From Latrodectus hesperus (Eukaryota > Arthropoda > Arachnida > Araneae > Theridiidae), in assembly GCA_037975125.1 (NCBI GenBank), contig JAJQOW010000014.1, forward strand, positions 23,521,914 to 23,585,913: a DNA stretch of 64,000 bases. The letters run 5' to 3'. Shown here one piece after another: positions 37,298 through 49,439 of this stretch. Made by a program: the position numbers and the translations under genes. The first letter of the stretch is position 1; each line of letters starts with the position of its first letter. The notes under the pieces are model-generated. The model did not search any database. It was given only the letters and a program-made list of their open reading frames with translations, and was not told the origin of the DNA.

Positions 37298-38760
37298 CAC
37301 TTAGTCACAAAAGTAAGTATACAGAGTGTATGGTATGATGTCCCACGAAAAAAAAATAGACCTACAATATTAGAGTTTTCATATTTACAATTTATTTCGA
37401 TTACAGCAAAATGGAACTTAATTACAAAATGAAAAATATTTGAAAAATACAAATATTTACTTAGCAAGATGAGCATAACTTAAAATAGGATCTAATTTAC
37501 ATCATAAAAGTAAGTATGCAAACAAAAACAGACATTAATATTGCAAATTTTACAATTTTTGAAAACAATTAGTAATTTGTTGGATAGCATTTGGCCTTTA
37601 TAACAGCTCCCAATCTATATGGCACTGATTTTAATAAATTTTGAGTGACAGAAGATGGTATTTTCTGCCACTCCTCCAAAAAGACTTAGATCATTCTTAT
37701 TTTTGATCTCTTGCTCTCTAATTTGGTGATCGAGATCATCCCTCAAGTGTTCAATGGGATTAACATCAGGTGACTGCGGTGGAGTTTTTAGCTGTTTTTG
37801 CACGTTATATAGCAGCCATTCCCGAACAATCCAAGCAGTATGTTTGGGATCATTATCTTGTTGGAAAGTGAAGGATTCATCGCGAGTCCCAATTTAGAAG
37901 CACTATGGCTTAGATTATTCTTTAAAACATTCAAATAGCTATATTGATTCATTATTCCGTCTATTATAACTAAATTTCCTACTCCAGTTGCTGCCATGCA
38001 ACCCCAAACCATAATCGAACCACCACCGTGTTTCACAGTTCCTCTTATGTTCTTTGGTTTTAGAGCCGCATTAGCTTTCCTCCAAACTTTTTGGTGTCCA
38101 TCTGACCCGTGGATGTTAAATTTACTTTAATCTGAAAAAATGACAGAATTCCAAAAATTTCTGTCCTGCTTTACATTTTCTTTAGCAAAATCTATATATA
38201 TATATATATTTTCAATTCACTTTGCTAACAAATGGTTTTTTTTCGCATGTTTCGACCATGGTATCCTGCCTTCCGTAAACACACGGCGAATCGTTTCAGG
38301 ATTGCATGACTTCGCAAAATTGTTTTTCACATCAGTTGTCAATTTTGGTGTGCTAATCTTCGGATTTTTTTTCACATTTCCAACAATAATTTGCCTTTCT
38401 CGAACCGTGAAAATGGACGGTCGTCCTGTTCTTGGCTTTTTCAGAGTATTTTCCTCAGCCTGGAACTTTTCAATGATTTTTTGCACTGTTGCAGGACTTT
38501 TGCCTATGATTTTACCGATTTGTCTTTGGGACTTGCTTTCCTTATACAGCTTTATTATTGCATCCTTTAGATCTTTTGATAATTCTTTTCCACGTGGAGG
38601 CATTGGTGAATTGTTGCTGTAGTTAAAGCTCAAACTTACACAAGCTTTGTAGCAGAACTTCTAAACTTATCACTGAAATGTGAAAAATTACTCGAAAAGT
38701 TTCATTCAGCCTATTTAAAAGTAAAAAATTCAGAGCACATACATACTTTTGTGATTTAAA
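37298..38760 (-). mobile_element. Tc1-like DNA transposon, inactive
   Basis: Inverted ends carry TCACAAAAGTAAGTAT at the left and the complement of TCACAAAAGTATGTAT at the right. An inner direct copy of the left motif at about 37500 suggests an IR/DR arrangement. Contains the transposase pseudogene below. Confidence 0.85.
37615..38603 (-). pseudogene. Tc1-like transposase pseudogene
   Basis: The N-terminal paired-like HTH is intact: it starts MPPRGKELSKDLKDAIIKLY, has SQRQIGKIIGKSPATVQKII and the GRP(S) hinge. The catalytic part is broken: the first DDE motif reads SD followed by a stop, and GGGSIMVWGCMAATG and the PPQSPDVNPIEHL motif lie in separate frames. The plus-strand open frame at 38140-38622 is its antisense shadow. 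Not able to encode active protein. Confidence 0.9.
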
Positions 38761-38794
38761 TTTCTACTGGTTGCTAACAAAATTAATCTTAAAG

Positions 38795-38826
<32 letters not shown>

Positions 38827-38979
38827 ATGATTTGGTTTATTTTCAATAACTTTATGACTTAAATCAGAAGCTATAAACAACACTCACCAAAATAATATTT
38901 TTCTTATACTTATTTGAGAACTAGATCTTTTTCAGTTAAGCTAACAGTTGCATATTTATTTTTGTGAGTAAGTGTGTAT

Positions 38980-39230
38980 CAGGGGTGGCCAACCTGCAAG
39001 CTCGCGAGCCACATGCGGCACTTGGAAGGATTATTTGTGTACCCGAGTTTACTCTTTTGGCTCGAGAGAAGATCAAGCTCTACTATTAAAATATAAGTTG
39101 ACGCCGAATGCTGAATTTTGAAAACTTGTATTAGAATCGAAGTATCCTGAAGGCTGCTTTTCCAAATATTTCAGTATTCGAAACACCGTACTTAAGTGAA
39201 TTATTTTATTCTTCTTTATATAAAATTTGT
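38980..39230 (+). repeat. Truncated hAT-like non-autonomous element
   Basis: Starts CAGGGGTGGCCAACCTG followed by CTCGCGAGCCACATGCGGC, an end sequence typical of hAT elements. No matching right end was found before the TA-rich palindrome. Confidence 0.55.
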
Positions 39231-39261
39231 GAAATCGAAATATTGATCAGTAGTAACTAAA

Positions 39262-39326
39262 AAACATTTCAAAGAAGTACTGTCACCAAATTTTAAAGAA
39301 TTATCAATAGAAGTAAAATAAATGTG

Positions 39327-39392
<66 letters not shown>

Positions 39393-39405
39393 CACATTTA
39401 TATAA

Positions 39406-39454
<49 letters not shown>

Positions 39455-39515
39455 CACATTTATTTTACTTCTATTGATAATTCTTTAAAATTTGGTGACA
39501 GTACTTCTTTGAAAT

Positions 39516-39519
<4 letters not shown>
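39262..39519. repeat. Perfect 69-bp inverted repeat around (TA)n
   Basis: Arms 39262-39330 and 39451-39519 are exact reverse complements. The centre is two (TA)n tracts split by AGCACATTTATATAAGCA, which itself repeats part of the arm end. Confidence 0.93.

Positions 39520-39584
<65 letters not shown>
39520..39584. repeat. (TA)n microsatellite
   Basis: About 64 bp of TA between the palindrome and the following LINE tail. Confidence 0.95.
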
Positions 39585-39587
<3 letters not shown>

Positions 39588-40050
39588 CTAAGGTCTGCAG
39601 GCATAGGAGCCAAGTCAGACTTCTACCTTGGGTTCTAACATAGGACAAGGTGCTCCAGGTCTCCGGATCAACAGAAGCTGTCAAATTTTCCCCTTTACCA
39701 TGAGTCACATCTAAAACCTGGGCTGACCCTCCTGTTCAACCTTGGTACTTCCAAAGACATCCTGGAACCGCCACAACATTTAAGGGCTCCAGAGTTCATC
39801 AGACTTTCTACTGGTCACTTGAAGTGTATGATCTTTGACGGCGGTGAAAGAAAATACCCATCATGCCCCAAGGGCGACAATGCTCCGTTTTGCCCGCAAC
39901 ACATCTTGAAGTGCTTGGGGTTTACTCGTGAAGAGGCTGTGAAAAGTCCACATCTGCTTTTGGACTTTTTGGCTACTTATGATCTCATGGATCTGGTCTA
40001 CTTCCACTAGACCAGATGGGGATTAGTCCCACCACCCACCACCATTAATT
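39585..40050 (+). pseudogene. 5'-truncated non-LTR retrotransposon tail
   Basis: Same family as 35346-35819 in the opposite orientation. Plus-strand frame includes CPKGDNAPFCPQHILKCLGF with the Cys/His pattern, then LLDFLATYDLMDLVYFH and stop. The 3' tail ACTAGACCAGATG is shared. Upstream frames are broken. Confidence 0.85.
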
Positions 40051-40579
40051 TGAATACTCATTAGCACTTCATTCAATGGCAATGTGAAAACGGCAAAACG
40101 TTTTTGTGTAGCTTATATATGTACTGATAATATTGATGGAAAAAAGTACTTAATAAAGCGAAAACATTTCATATATTATGTTGTGCAGTACCAATATATG
40201 ATGTAGTTATAAAATTGTTTGCATTTTGCAAACAATTTTATTTCATAAATATCAATTTTTAACTATCAAACTACTTAAATAGTATAGAGTTTTATTTTAA
40301 AGGGTTCTCTAATTTGTAAATCAACTAATTATGAAAACGCTCTTTTTTCTAGAGAATTTTTCTTTCAAGGAAACCAGAAATCCTTGATTGAAATGTGTTC
40401 ACGCAATAAGCGTTAGGTCCTTTGATGCTGCATATGGTCTACGAGCTGTCAGTTCCCATTTCTGTTCCTTATTTCTGTATTTAAAATCAGGAAAATTATA
40501 GAGTTTCCCATATAATTTTCCAAATTTTCTTTTTTATTATTTTCCAACGAACGTACTCAGTATTTCCCAACGTACGTAC

Positions 40580-40626
40580 CCAGCGTTAAAAGTACTACGT
40601 TTTCAAAGAAGTACTTTTAACGCTGG
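40580..40626. repeat. 17-bp perfect hairpin
   Basis: CCAGCGTTAAAAGTACT and its exact reverse complement around a 13-nt spacer. Confidence 0.9.
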
Positions 40627-40860
40627 AAGCAACGATAATTGTTAAAGGTAAAGTGATACGCGCGATACCTTTTAAAATTTCTGATGTATAACTTTATAGT
40701 TTAATTACTATATTCATAAATAATTCTCAGAATCTCAATTTTTTAATTAAAATTGTTTTTACAAAATATTATGTTTTATTAATATGACATTGCGCATGGA
40801 AAAATAAATCTAACCTTTTATAAATATTAGATGTTGTTCTGATCTACACCGCTAGCCATC

Positions 40861-41281
40861 GTAAATGCAGACCTGCCAACTTTTACGCATCGTGCGTAAA
40901 TTTTACGCAAGATCCACATGTTTTACGCTTTTACTGATAGCATTAATTATTTTACGCGTTTCGGTTCTTCTGGGCAAAGTTTAAAAAAGAAAAAAAATTT
41001 TTTATATCTTAGCACATATGGCGATTTTTTCTTGTTAGCCATGGTGAGAAGCAGATTCAACCCATCTGTGGGAAGAGAGAAATAACTTTCCGGACTGTTT
41101 GGTCGTAGCGGCTCCGAAAATGCACGTCAAACCCTTTTTCTATCGGAGGGGGGAGGAAGCTTGAAAAACTGTAGATGGGGAAAAGAAATGGTAGAGGTAT
41201 AATTTTTTCTTTAGTCACACGGATTAAAACTGAAATGTTTTACTGAAATACTTTTCTAAAAGTTGGCAGGTATGTAAATGC
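40861..41281. mobile_element. hAT-type MITE nested in Tc1 inverted repeat
   Basis: The 405-bp element 40869-41273 has inverted ends AGACCTGCCAACTTTTA and TAAAAGTTGGCAGGTAT. It is flanked by exact 8-bp duplications GTAAATGC. Internally it repeats TTTTACGC motifs. No coding capacity. Confidence 0.88.
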
Positions 41282-41516
41282 AACACCCTGAAGGAAGCCT
41301 GCAAAAATCAAGAAATGTACAACATGCATTAGCGGAGGTGAGATATGCAAATGATTAGAATTTCAGCGCAGACGCACATCACATGCGCCTTTGGTACCAC
41401 TTCAAAGTGCTATTTAAGGCTTGGAGATTTAGACAATTTCAAGTTCGGCAATTGTGTTTTTCTTGTAGTTTTTACAAAAAACGATCAATATCCAATGTAG
41501 AAAGCAGCGATCAGTT

Positions 41517-42516
41517 TTTGATCGAGTATTCGACTTAGACAGAGTAAGGATAGTGGCCTACCGAGATTGTGGATTATCTTTCAGGGAAATCGGTAGACGT
41601 GTTGGATGAAACCAAACAACTGTAATGCAGATATATGATCGTTGGATGAAGGAGGGTGCGACGGACCGACGTGTTCGATCGCATCCACCTCAATGCAAGA
41701 GTTCGCGTGATGACAAGCAAATTGTGCGCATCACAGTGAAGGATCGCTCAGCCACATCACGAACCACAGCACAGCACATTCAATCTGTAACGCATCATCC
41801 AGTGTCTGTGTGTAGCATTCCACGCCGCTTACAGCAGAGGGGTCTGTCCTCAAGATGTTCCTTGCTTTGTCTTCTCTTGATGCAGATCCACAGACGTCTC
41901 CGCCGCCAATGGTGCGATAAAAAAGATGTGGATGGCAGAATGGAATGAAATTGTCGTTACTGACGAGTTACATTTTTGTCCGTAACATCACGATGGTTGC
42001 ATTCGAGTCTGAAAACACCGTGGAGAAAGGAGGCTGGACAGCTGCGTTATGCACCGATATAGTGGTCCTGCACTGGGTATTATGGGATTGGGCGGTATTG
42101 GATATCACTCTTACACTCCTCTAGTACGCATTACCGGTACTTTAAGCAGACAGCGCTACATTTACGAGGCGTTGGAGACATTTGTCCTTCCTTACTTTCA
42201 GCGCTTTCCCACAGCCATATTTGAACTGGCGCGACCACACGTGGCACGCATTTGGTTCTTCGTCAATCGCCAGATTCAATTGCTTCCCTGGTCGGCTCAC
42301 TGTACAGATCTTTCACCAACAGAAAACCTGTGGTCCATGGTTGCTCAACGATTGGCCCTGATTATATCCCCCACTACTACACCAGATAAATTTTGACAAC
42401 ATATGGAAGCTGCTTGGTCTGCTGTACCCCAAGAACACATCCAAAGTCTCTTTGAACCAATACCGAGGCGTGTGGCAAAGGTAATCTCCAACAATGGCGG
42501 CTACTCTGGCAACTGA
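41517..42516 (+). pseudogene. Tc1-like transposase pseudogene
   Basis: Frames in order show DRVRIVAYRDCGLSFREIGR (HTH), YDRWMKEGATDRRV, then GIGYHSYTPLVRITGT, ARPHVARI, LLPWSAHCTDLSPTENLW and ISNNGGYSGN near the end. A TGA replaces one HTH residue and several frameshifts separate the pieces. The second catalytic Asp region is damaged. Confidence 0.9.
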
Positions 42517-42814
42517 TTTTTGCAGGAACCACACTTCATAGAAGTCTATAAATGTAATCATTTGATACTTAGTAAACATGTTATCTACAAAATAAATTTT
42601 ATAGTGATATCTCTTGTATTTCTTGGTGTGACAACTTGGGTGACTAGCAGTGTAATTTCGAAATTAACCAATGGAGTTCATGATTCAATCAAAAAAAATT
42701 TCTGAATGGAATGACAATGAGTTTCGCCTAAGAAATAATTCATAGTATCACCTTTAAATTTCACAATTATTATTGTAAGTAATATATTATTTTTGACTGC
42801 CAATCATTAGATCC

Positions 42815-42935
42815 CTGTTTTAACTTGGCGGACCACCTCAAGAGATTCTCTGCAGCCTCCAGGCCCCGGAACTGAAGGCCTTCCTACAGAAAACTTTCGG
42901 CACTGTCTAGGACACGACAACAACAACAACAAGTG
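42815..42935 (+). repeat. Retroposon 3' fragment with (ACA)n tail
   Basis: GC-richer segment ending GGACACGACAACAACAAC. The tail resembles that of the SINE at 43533-43820, suggesting the same LINE machinery. The head is missing or unrecognised. Confidence 0.5.
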
Positions 42936-43519
42936 ATTTACAAAATCTGGGGTTAGTTACTAGAAAATATTGATATTTTCACAGTGTTAAAATAATTTGC
43001 AGTTCTATGGTAATTAAATATTAATGAATGTGATATTCAATCAGAATACGTGTTTTAAAATACATCACAATAGTTAGTTCTATAAATTATTATACTTGTT
43101 CAATCACTTTCCAAGCAAGCTCAGTTATTAACATTTTTACTGGAACACAACATTTTGTACTAGATTCTAATAACTAGAATGACAGTTTTTTACTTTATTT
43201 TATAAATTTTAAGTAATTTTAGAAGTAGTGCATGATGGCCTGAATGTAAAGTTATGTTCTTTGTGGTTTTGAACAACAAAAAATATATGTTTGTTCTGTA
43301 AAGGCTTATCTGTATCCTGTGGGTGTTTGGGAATTTTCTAAGTAACTGCCTTTAAGAACGTTATTTGATCCATTGCTTTTGAAAAGTTCTTTAGAAAATC
43401 ATTAACTTAAATATTTCTTTAAGTACTGTCTTGTTTTCGTCACTTATCAGCGCCAAAGTTGTTTCGTTCGATAATCAAATTTGTAAATGAAAATTATTGA
43501 AACTTAATGATATTTATTT
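42936..43519. other. No feature seen
   Basis: AT-rich intergenic sequence without a recognisable gene or repeat end. Confidence 0.6.
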
Positions 43520-43833
43520 ACTTAATGATTTGCTGTTGTTGTTGTGTCTTATGCCAATTAGGTTTTGATTATGGGGTGCGCTACTCCATTTTTACCACAA
43601 AACCATATTTTGGTGTGGAGTCCGACTTCCTCAGTACACACATGCCATAGGTACCCATTTATTGGGTAGGCAAAAATTCACAACCTATTCATACTAAAAA
43701 AGGACAAAGACAAGATAGATAGATAGATAGAGAAAGTACATCCATGCCCGAACCGGGATTCGAATCCAGGACCTCCCTATCAGCAGTCAGGCATGCTGAC
43801 CACTAGACAGGGTGGGCGGCACTTAATGATTTG
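43520..43833 (-). mobile_element. tRNA-derived SINE with exact 13-bp TSD
   Basis: The insertion 43533-43820 is flanked by exact ACTTAATGATTTG duplications. On the minus strand it starts with a tRNA-like head (A box TAGTGGTCAGCATGCC, B box GGATTCGAATCCC). It has an internal GATA/CTAT microsatellite and ends in an (ACA)n tail. Confidence 0.9.
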
Positions 43834-44159
43834 ATGTCGTCATTAAAAATTAAGTAAAATAAAAAAATGGAAGAATTTTTAAAATACAATTACATTTTTT
43901 GTACAGATAAATTCATAAATTAAAATATAGACACAATCAATTAAGGAAGTGAATTTAAAAAATTATGATAAAGATATTCTTATTACTGGATTCTTTTGAA
44001 TGTGCATGAAAGCATTTTTAATATTACGTAATACTTAGTTTTTTAATAAAAAAAGCTTTACATTGACTTATATTTAAATAGGGAACCATTTTCAGAACTA
44101 ATGACAAATATCAAAGGACTGTTTTATTGTTTTACGTAAAGGTATTTGAAGAAAATTTC

Positions 44160-44354
44160 GGGGCTATGATAGCCTAGTGGTTAGAGCATCTGCCACCCTT
44201 CCGTCTGAAAGCGCTGGGTTCGATTCCCAATGCCACCAAAGACCCATCGAGCGTTTGCGATATATGTGCTCGTTAAATCTGTGGAATCGAAAGTCTTGTG
44301 GTCGGTTATTGAGCAGTTATAATTGATTTAATGGTCTGGAGAAATATCTTCACC
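44160..44354 (+). repeat. tRNA-derived SINE head, split by a hAT insertion
   Basis: A box TAGTGGTTAGAGCATC and B box GGGTTCGATTCCC mark the tRNA-like head. The body runs to 44354 and appears to resume at 45122. Acceptor-stem pairing is poor, so it is not a tRNA gene. Confidence 0.7.
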
Positions 44355-45121
44355 CTTTAGATCATGGATTCCTAAACTTTTTTTTCTCGTGGACCACTTC
44401 CAAAGTTTCGCTATTTTTGGTAGACCCCTGTTGCTACATTTCTATTGTATTCCCAAAACTCCTAAAAAATATCACCCTAAATAGGGGGTGTTAAGAAGAA
44501 AAAAAAGTAGCACATTTTCTTGTGTCCTATTTATTAAAATAATACTTTTACTTATACAAAATTATAACCATTTATTTTATCAAACAATTAACAAAAAATC
44601 ATCAATGAACTCAGACGAACGGGCGCATGGGCAGCACTTTGCAAATCCTAAATAGGGGGTGTTAATAAGAAAAAAAGAAGCACATTTTCTTGTGTCCTAT
44701 TTATTAAAATAATATTTTTGGTTATACAAAATTATAAACATTTATTTTATCAAACAATCAACAATTAACAAAATAATCATCAATGAACTCAAACTAGCGG
44801 GCGCACGGGCGGCACTTTGCAAATCTCGACATGTGGTGTACACTTGTACTATTATCTATTGTTCTATTCAATTATGTGTTTGAACTGAGCCTCGATATTT
44901 TTGAGTACCTATCTAGTGAATGATGCTACCTTTCTATATTGATAGGTAAATCAAAGCCAAAATTTTTGTTCTTTATTATGAAAACCAGAAAATTTTTCGT
45001 ATACTCCCACTTGCAACTTGTGAACCCCTATTTTCTTTTCACGTCTACGTGGACCACCGTGTGGTCACCTATGGACCCCTGGGGGTCCACCTAGACAACT
45101 TTGGGTACCTATGCTTTAGAC
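44355..45121. mobile_element. hAT-like non-autonomous element with internal duplication
   Basis: The 751-bp element 44363-45113 has ends CATGGATTCCTAAACTT and, inverted, CATAGGTACCCAAAGTT. Flanks CTTTAGAT and CTTTAGAC form a 7/8 target duplication. The subterminal GTGGACCAC-type palindromic motifs are typical of hAT. Confidence 0.8.
44476..44825 (+). repeat. Tandem duplication inside hAT element, two units of about 175 bp
   Basis: Unit 44476-44646 (starts CCTAAATAGGGGGTGTTA) repeats at 44647-44825 with few substitutions and a short indel. Confidence 0.9.
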
Positions 45122-46574
45122 CAATGTCAAAATTGAGGGAGTGGATCCTTTGGTGGTGCCCTCTATCGGCGTATTTAAGAGTGAAGTCGTACTTTGACCT
45201 TCCAGGTGCTGTGGTTAAATGAAAGACGCACCCTACAAATGTTATTGAAATTCACATAGCCAACGGCATAGTGAACTTGGCTTGTCCAAGTGTCATAAGT
45301 AACAACAGCAGAGACAATTTCACTTCAGCTAAGCAGGTATCTGTAAAGTAAATGTTCTACTCTTCGGTACAACATATCTTAAATTCGATACCTAATTTTG
45401 TCGAGGATACTTTGTAGGCCAAAATTGCATTGATATGCTACTAAGCTGCAACTTAATAATTTACATTAAATTAAGTATATAAAGTGCGAAAAACTCTTTA
45501 TTTGGAATGTTATGGTGACTTTGAAATTGGTGTTGAAATTGTTTACTTTAATAGTAAAAAGCGTCTTTGTGTGAGACAATTTATTATATGTGAATATTAA
45601 TCTTTGCAGTTTATAATTGCATAAACATTATTTTCTTTTTAATTTAAATGTTTAAATTTAACTTTTATTTTAAACTTAAATCATTTTTTAATATATATGA
45701 TTAAACTTCTGTTGTTTTTAGGTTTAACTAGATTGATTGCAACATTCTGAAAGATTTTCCAAAATATTTAGCTAACTTTACGATTGACTGAGAATGGAAA
45801 AAAAAATTTTTTTTTGCTGTACCTTTTTTAGACAGTTTTCCTTTATTGAAAATAAATTTTAAAAAAAGTCAATAAAAAGATTTAACCTTTGTCACTCTTC
45901 AACGGAACTTAAAAGTAGCAAACTTAACATTGGATGAGTTTTTCCCTCTTTACTTTGAGAATGGAAAAATAAATAAATAACTATTAATAATTCAAGAGAT
46001 CAGAACGCAAAATGGAAGAGATAAAACGGCAAGTTGATATAGTAATTTGGACTAGCTGGTGTGGCTGCTGGACTATAGAACGTGGCGATAGGCCAAAGCT
46101 ACTAGAGTGTAGCACCTTTCTCTACATTTCGTTCTTACCTGGATAGCAAAGCGGATAGGAAAATCACACTTCAAACTTGGGTTCTAAGCACACGTACCAG
46201 TCAGAAACCAATGTCCACATTTAAGACAAATTTTATTATTCGAATTTCTCCCACAAACACCTTGTATTTCTAAAAGTGAATCAAATTATTTGATTTGGGG
46301 TAGAGGGAGGGCACTTTTTATAAGCCAGCTCCCTCATTAAGGTTTTCGCTTTCGTCACATAGTTTTGCGCTGATTTTTTCCCCCGCTGTTTCAATTTTCC
46401 TCTCATTTTGTTTTCATCGTTATTTTTTAATTGTGTAAATAAGTAATCTGCAAGATGCAAATGAGGTGGTACGTTGATTGAATTATTAAGGGAAATATTT
46501 GGCAGAGAAGACTTAATAGAATAAGTGTATGTTCGTGAATTACTCAAAATGGTGATAAGTGGTAGAAAATGAAC
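45122..46574. other. Intergenic, possible SINE remainder, otherwise nothing
   Basis: 45122-45330 probably continues the SINE split by the hAT element. Beyond that the sequence is AT-rich with short open frames on the minus strand that match nothing I know. Confidence 0.5.
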
Positions 46575-47580
46575 AGATTTGACTACCTTATATGACCAGT
46601 TAGAATCACATTTGAGAGCTTTAGATACCTTTTGAAGATATAAAGAAAAATTTGAAGACTTTTTATTTCTTCTGATTGGATCTTGTCTTTCGGAAGATAT
46701 TCTAAGAGCTTGGGGAAAGATACAGGGCGATCAAGTATTTCAAGCGACGGCAATGAAGTTGCTGAAAGCAGTCGAAGATCCTTCGAGAAGCTCATGAAGT
46801 TTTTAAGGCAGGAGTTTAATGGCGAAGAAATGATAAATTAAGATCGATCAAGTTTCGGAGCTCAAGTTAGAGTTAGGAAAGAAAAGGATACTTTTAAGAA
46901 TAGCATACCCTCTCTGCGTCGACTTTTAATTTCGTCTACGAATGAAAAAGCCTTGTGTGTATTTTATAAAAATCAACACCTAAGTCAGGATTGGGGCAAA
47001 GCTACTACGTGTCACAAGAACAAAAAAGAGCAAATGTCATAAGAAATGGAAATTTCCTTAACTTTAAAAGTGGGCATACGGCTCGAAAATATCACAGCAA
47101 TGTATGCTGTGTTGTCTGCAAAAAAGGCAAAAAATGTAATATTTTGTCCAGAATTGCCCAAAACTAATAGATGAAATGATGTTGAAATTCCTTCACGTCC
47201 GCCGAATAACGTGAACGCGGAAGCATTATTTTCAAAGCCTTCTTCCCTCAATGTCATTTACTTAAAGACGCTTATTGTAAGACTTCAAAACAAAGGAAGA
47301 TTCCAATATGTTCGTGCTCTACTAGATGATGGTTCCCACCGATCATACATAGAAAGAACTTTCACCTTCAGAAAAGAAGTTGTCTCTAGGACTTTTTGGA
47401 GGACAAACTCCAGTACATACTCGCTATTGTGTCGAAACCGAAAGTATTAATGGGAAGGATTCAAACCAAGTATTAGTATTAAATCAGCTTAAAATCTGCA
47501 GGACACAAGAGACAAAATTTTATTGGCAGAACTTGAAAGTGATGGCATTTTCTTAACAGATAGAGATTTCTTAACAGATT
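46575..47580 (+). pseudogene. BEL/Pao retrotransposon gag-protease relic
   Basis: Plus-strand frames show a Pao-type gag segment (LYDQLESHLRALDTF), then a Cys/His knuckle remnant. The A17-like aspartic protease region follows (VRALLDDGSHRSYIE) at about 47211-47450. Stops and frameshifts occur throughout. No LTR pair was recognised and reverse transcriptase is absent. Confidence 0.8.
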
Positions 47581-47673
47581 GCTAGGAGATTTTTCGTTTT
47601 GAACAAATGACATACATGTTTAAAGATACGGTAACACTTCAAGCAATCTGTTGAAAACACTTATATTTTCTAA

Positions 47674-48770
<1,097 letters not shown>

Positions 48771-49039
48771 AATAATTTATTTCATTAATAAACAAATTTA
48801 TCCTGATTCAATTAAATTATACGCAATATTCTTCAAGGGAGACATAGAGAATATGTTATAACTCAAAAATTTCACATTTAAGTATTAATATTCAAAGAAT
48901 TTTATACAATGTAAGGAAAACAGTAGCAAATAGAAAAAAGAACAAATTAAAATCGGTCGTCTAAAGTGCGCAACATATTGTTTTTGTTTAGTGATTACTT
49001 CACTTCACTTTACATAAATCTAAATACTACTAAACCAAA

Positions 49040-49085
49040 TTATCATGAAATTACTGTAGCTTCAGCTACAGTAATTCCATGATAA
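49040..49085. repeat. 22-bp hairpin
   Basis: Arms 49040-49061 and 49064-49085 pair with one mismatch around a 2-nt loop. Confidence 0.85.
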
Positions 49086-49259
49086 AATATTATAATTTCA
49101 TGATATTATTGTAACTCAGGTTAATACAAGTTAACAGTTATGTGAATACAAAAATTTAATATCAATCGTGCCGCTGTCTCTAGTGGCAATATTAAAAACT
49201 AATACTAAATTAAGTTTTCCGACAATTTTTATATATTTTTTAAATATTAAAAAATTATA

Positions 49260-49415
49260 ATATTTTCTAGAAAAAAATAAATGCATCAAGGTAAGAAAAA
49301 ATTCCAGGAGTAATTCATGATTTTCAAGGAATCAAGTTAAAATTCCAGGAGTTTTAAGTGCCCTTAAATTTTTTTTTTTTAAATTTAAGGAGTTTCCAGG
49401 TGTGCAAACCCTGAA
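49260..49415 (-). repeat. Possible hAT element end
   Basis: The minus strand reads CAGGGTTTGCACACCTGGAA, a hAT-like terminus; repeats of TTCCAGGAGT-type sequence follow. The partner end was not found. Confidence 0.35.
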
Positions 49416-49439
49416 TAATGGTCACAAAATAATTGAACT

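Larger units (their letters stand above)
40847..42652 (+). mobile_element. Tc1-like transposon interrupted by a hAT MITE
   Basis: Left end CACCGCTAGCCATCG and right end complement CACTGCTAGTCACCC form inverted repeats flanked by TA at 40845-40846 and 42653-42654. Removing the 413-bp insertion leaves about 1.4 kb, a normal Tc1 length. Confidence 0.82.

Noticed and set aside
38140..38622. 160-codon plus-strand open frame
   Set aside because: Exact antisense of the Tc1 transposase HTH region; hydrophobic shadow translation.
44160..44235. tRNA gene on the plus strand
   Set aside because: Acceptor arms do not pair properly and a SINE-like body follows.
46281..46795. Minus-strand open frames
   Set aside because: The right-hand part is the reverse of the BEL/Pao gag relic; the left-hand part matches nothing.
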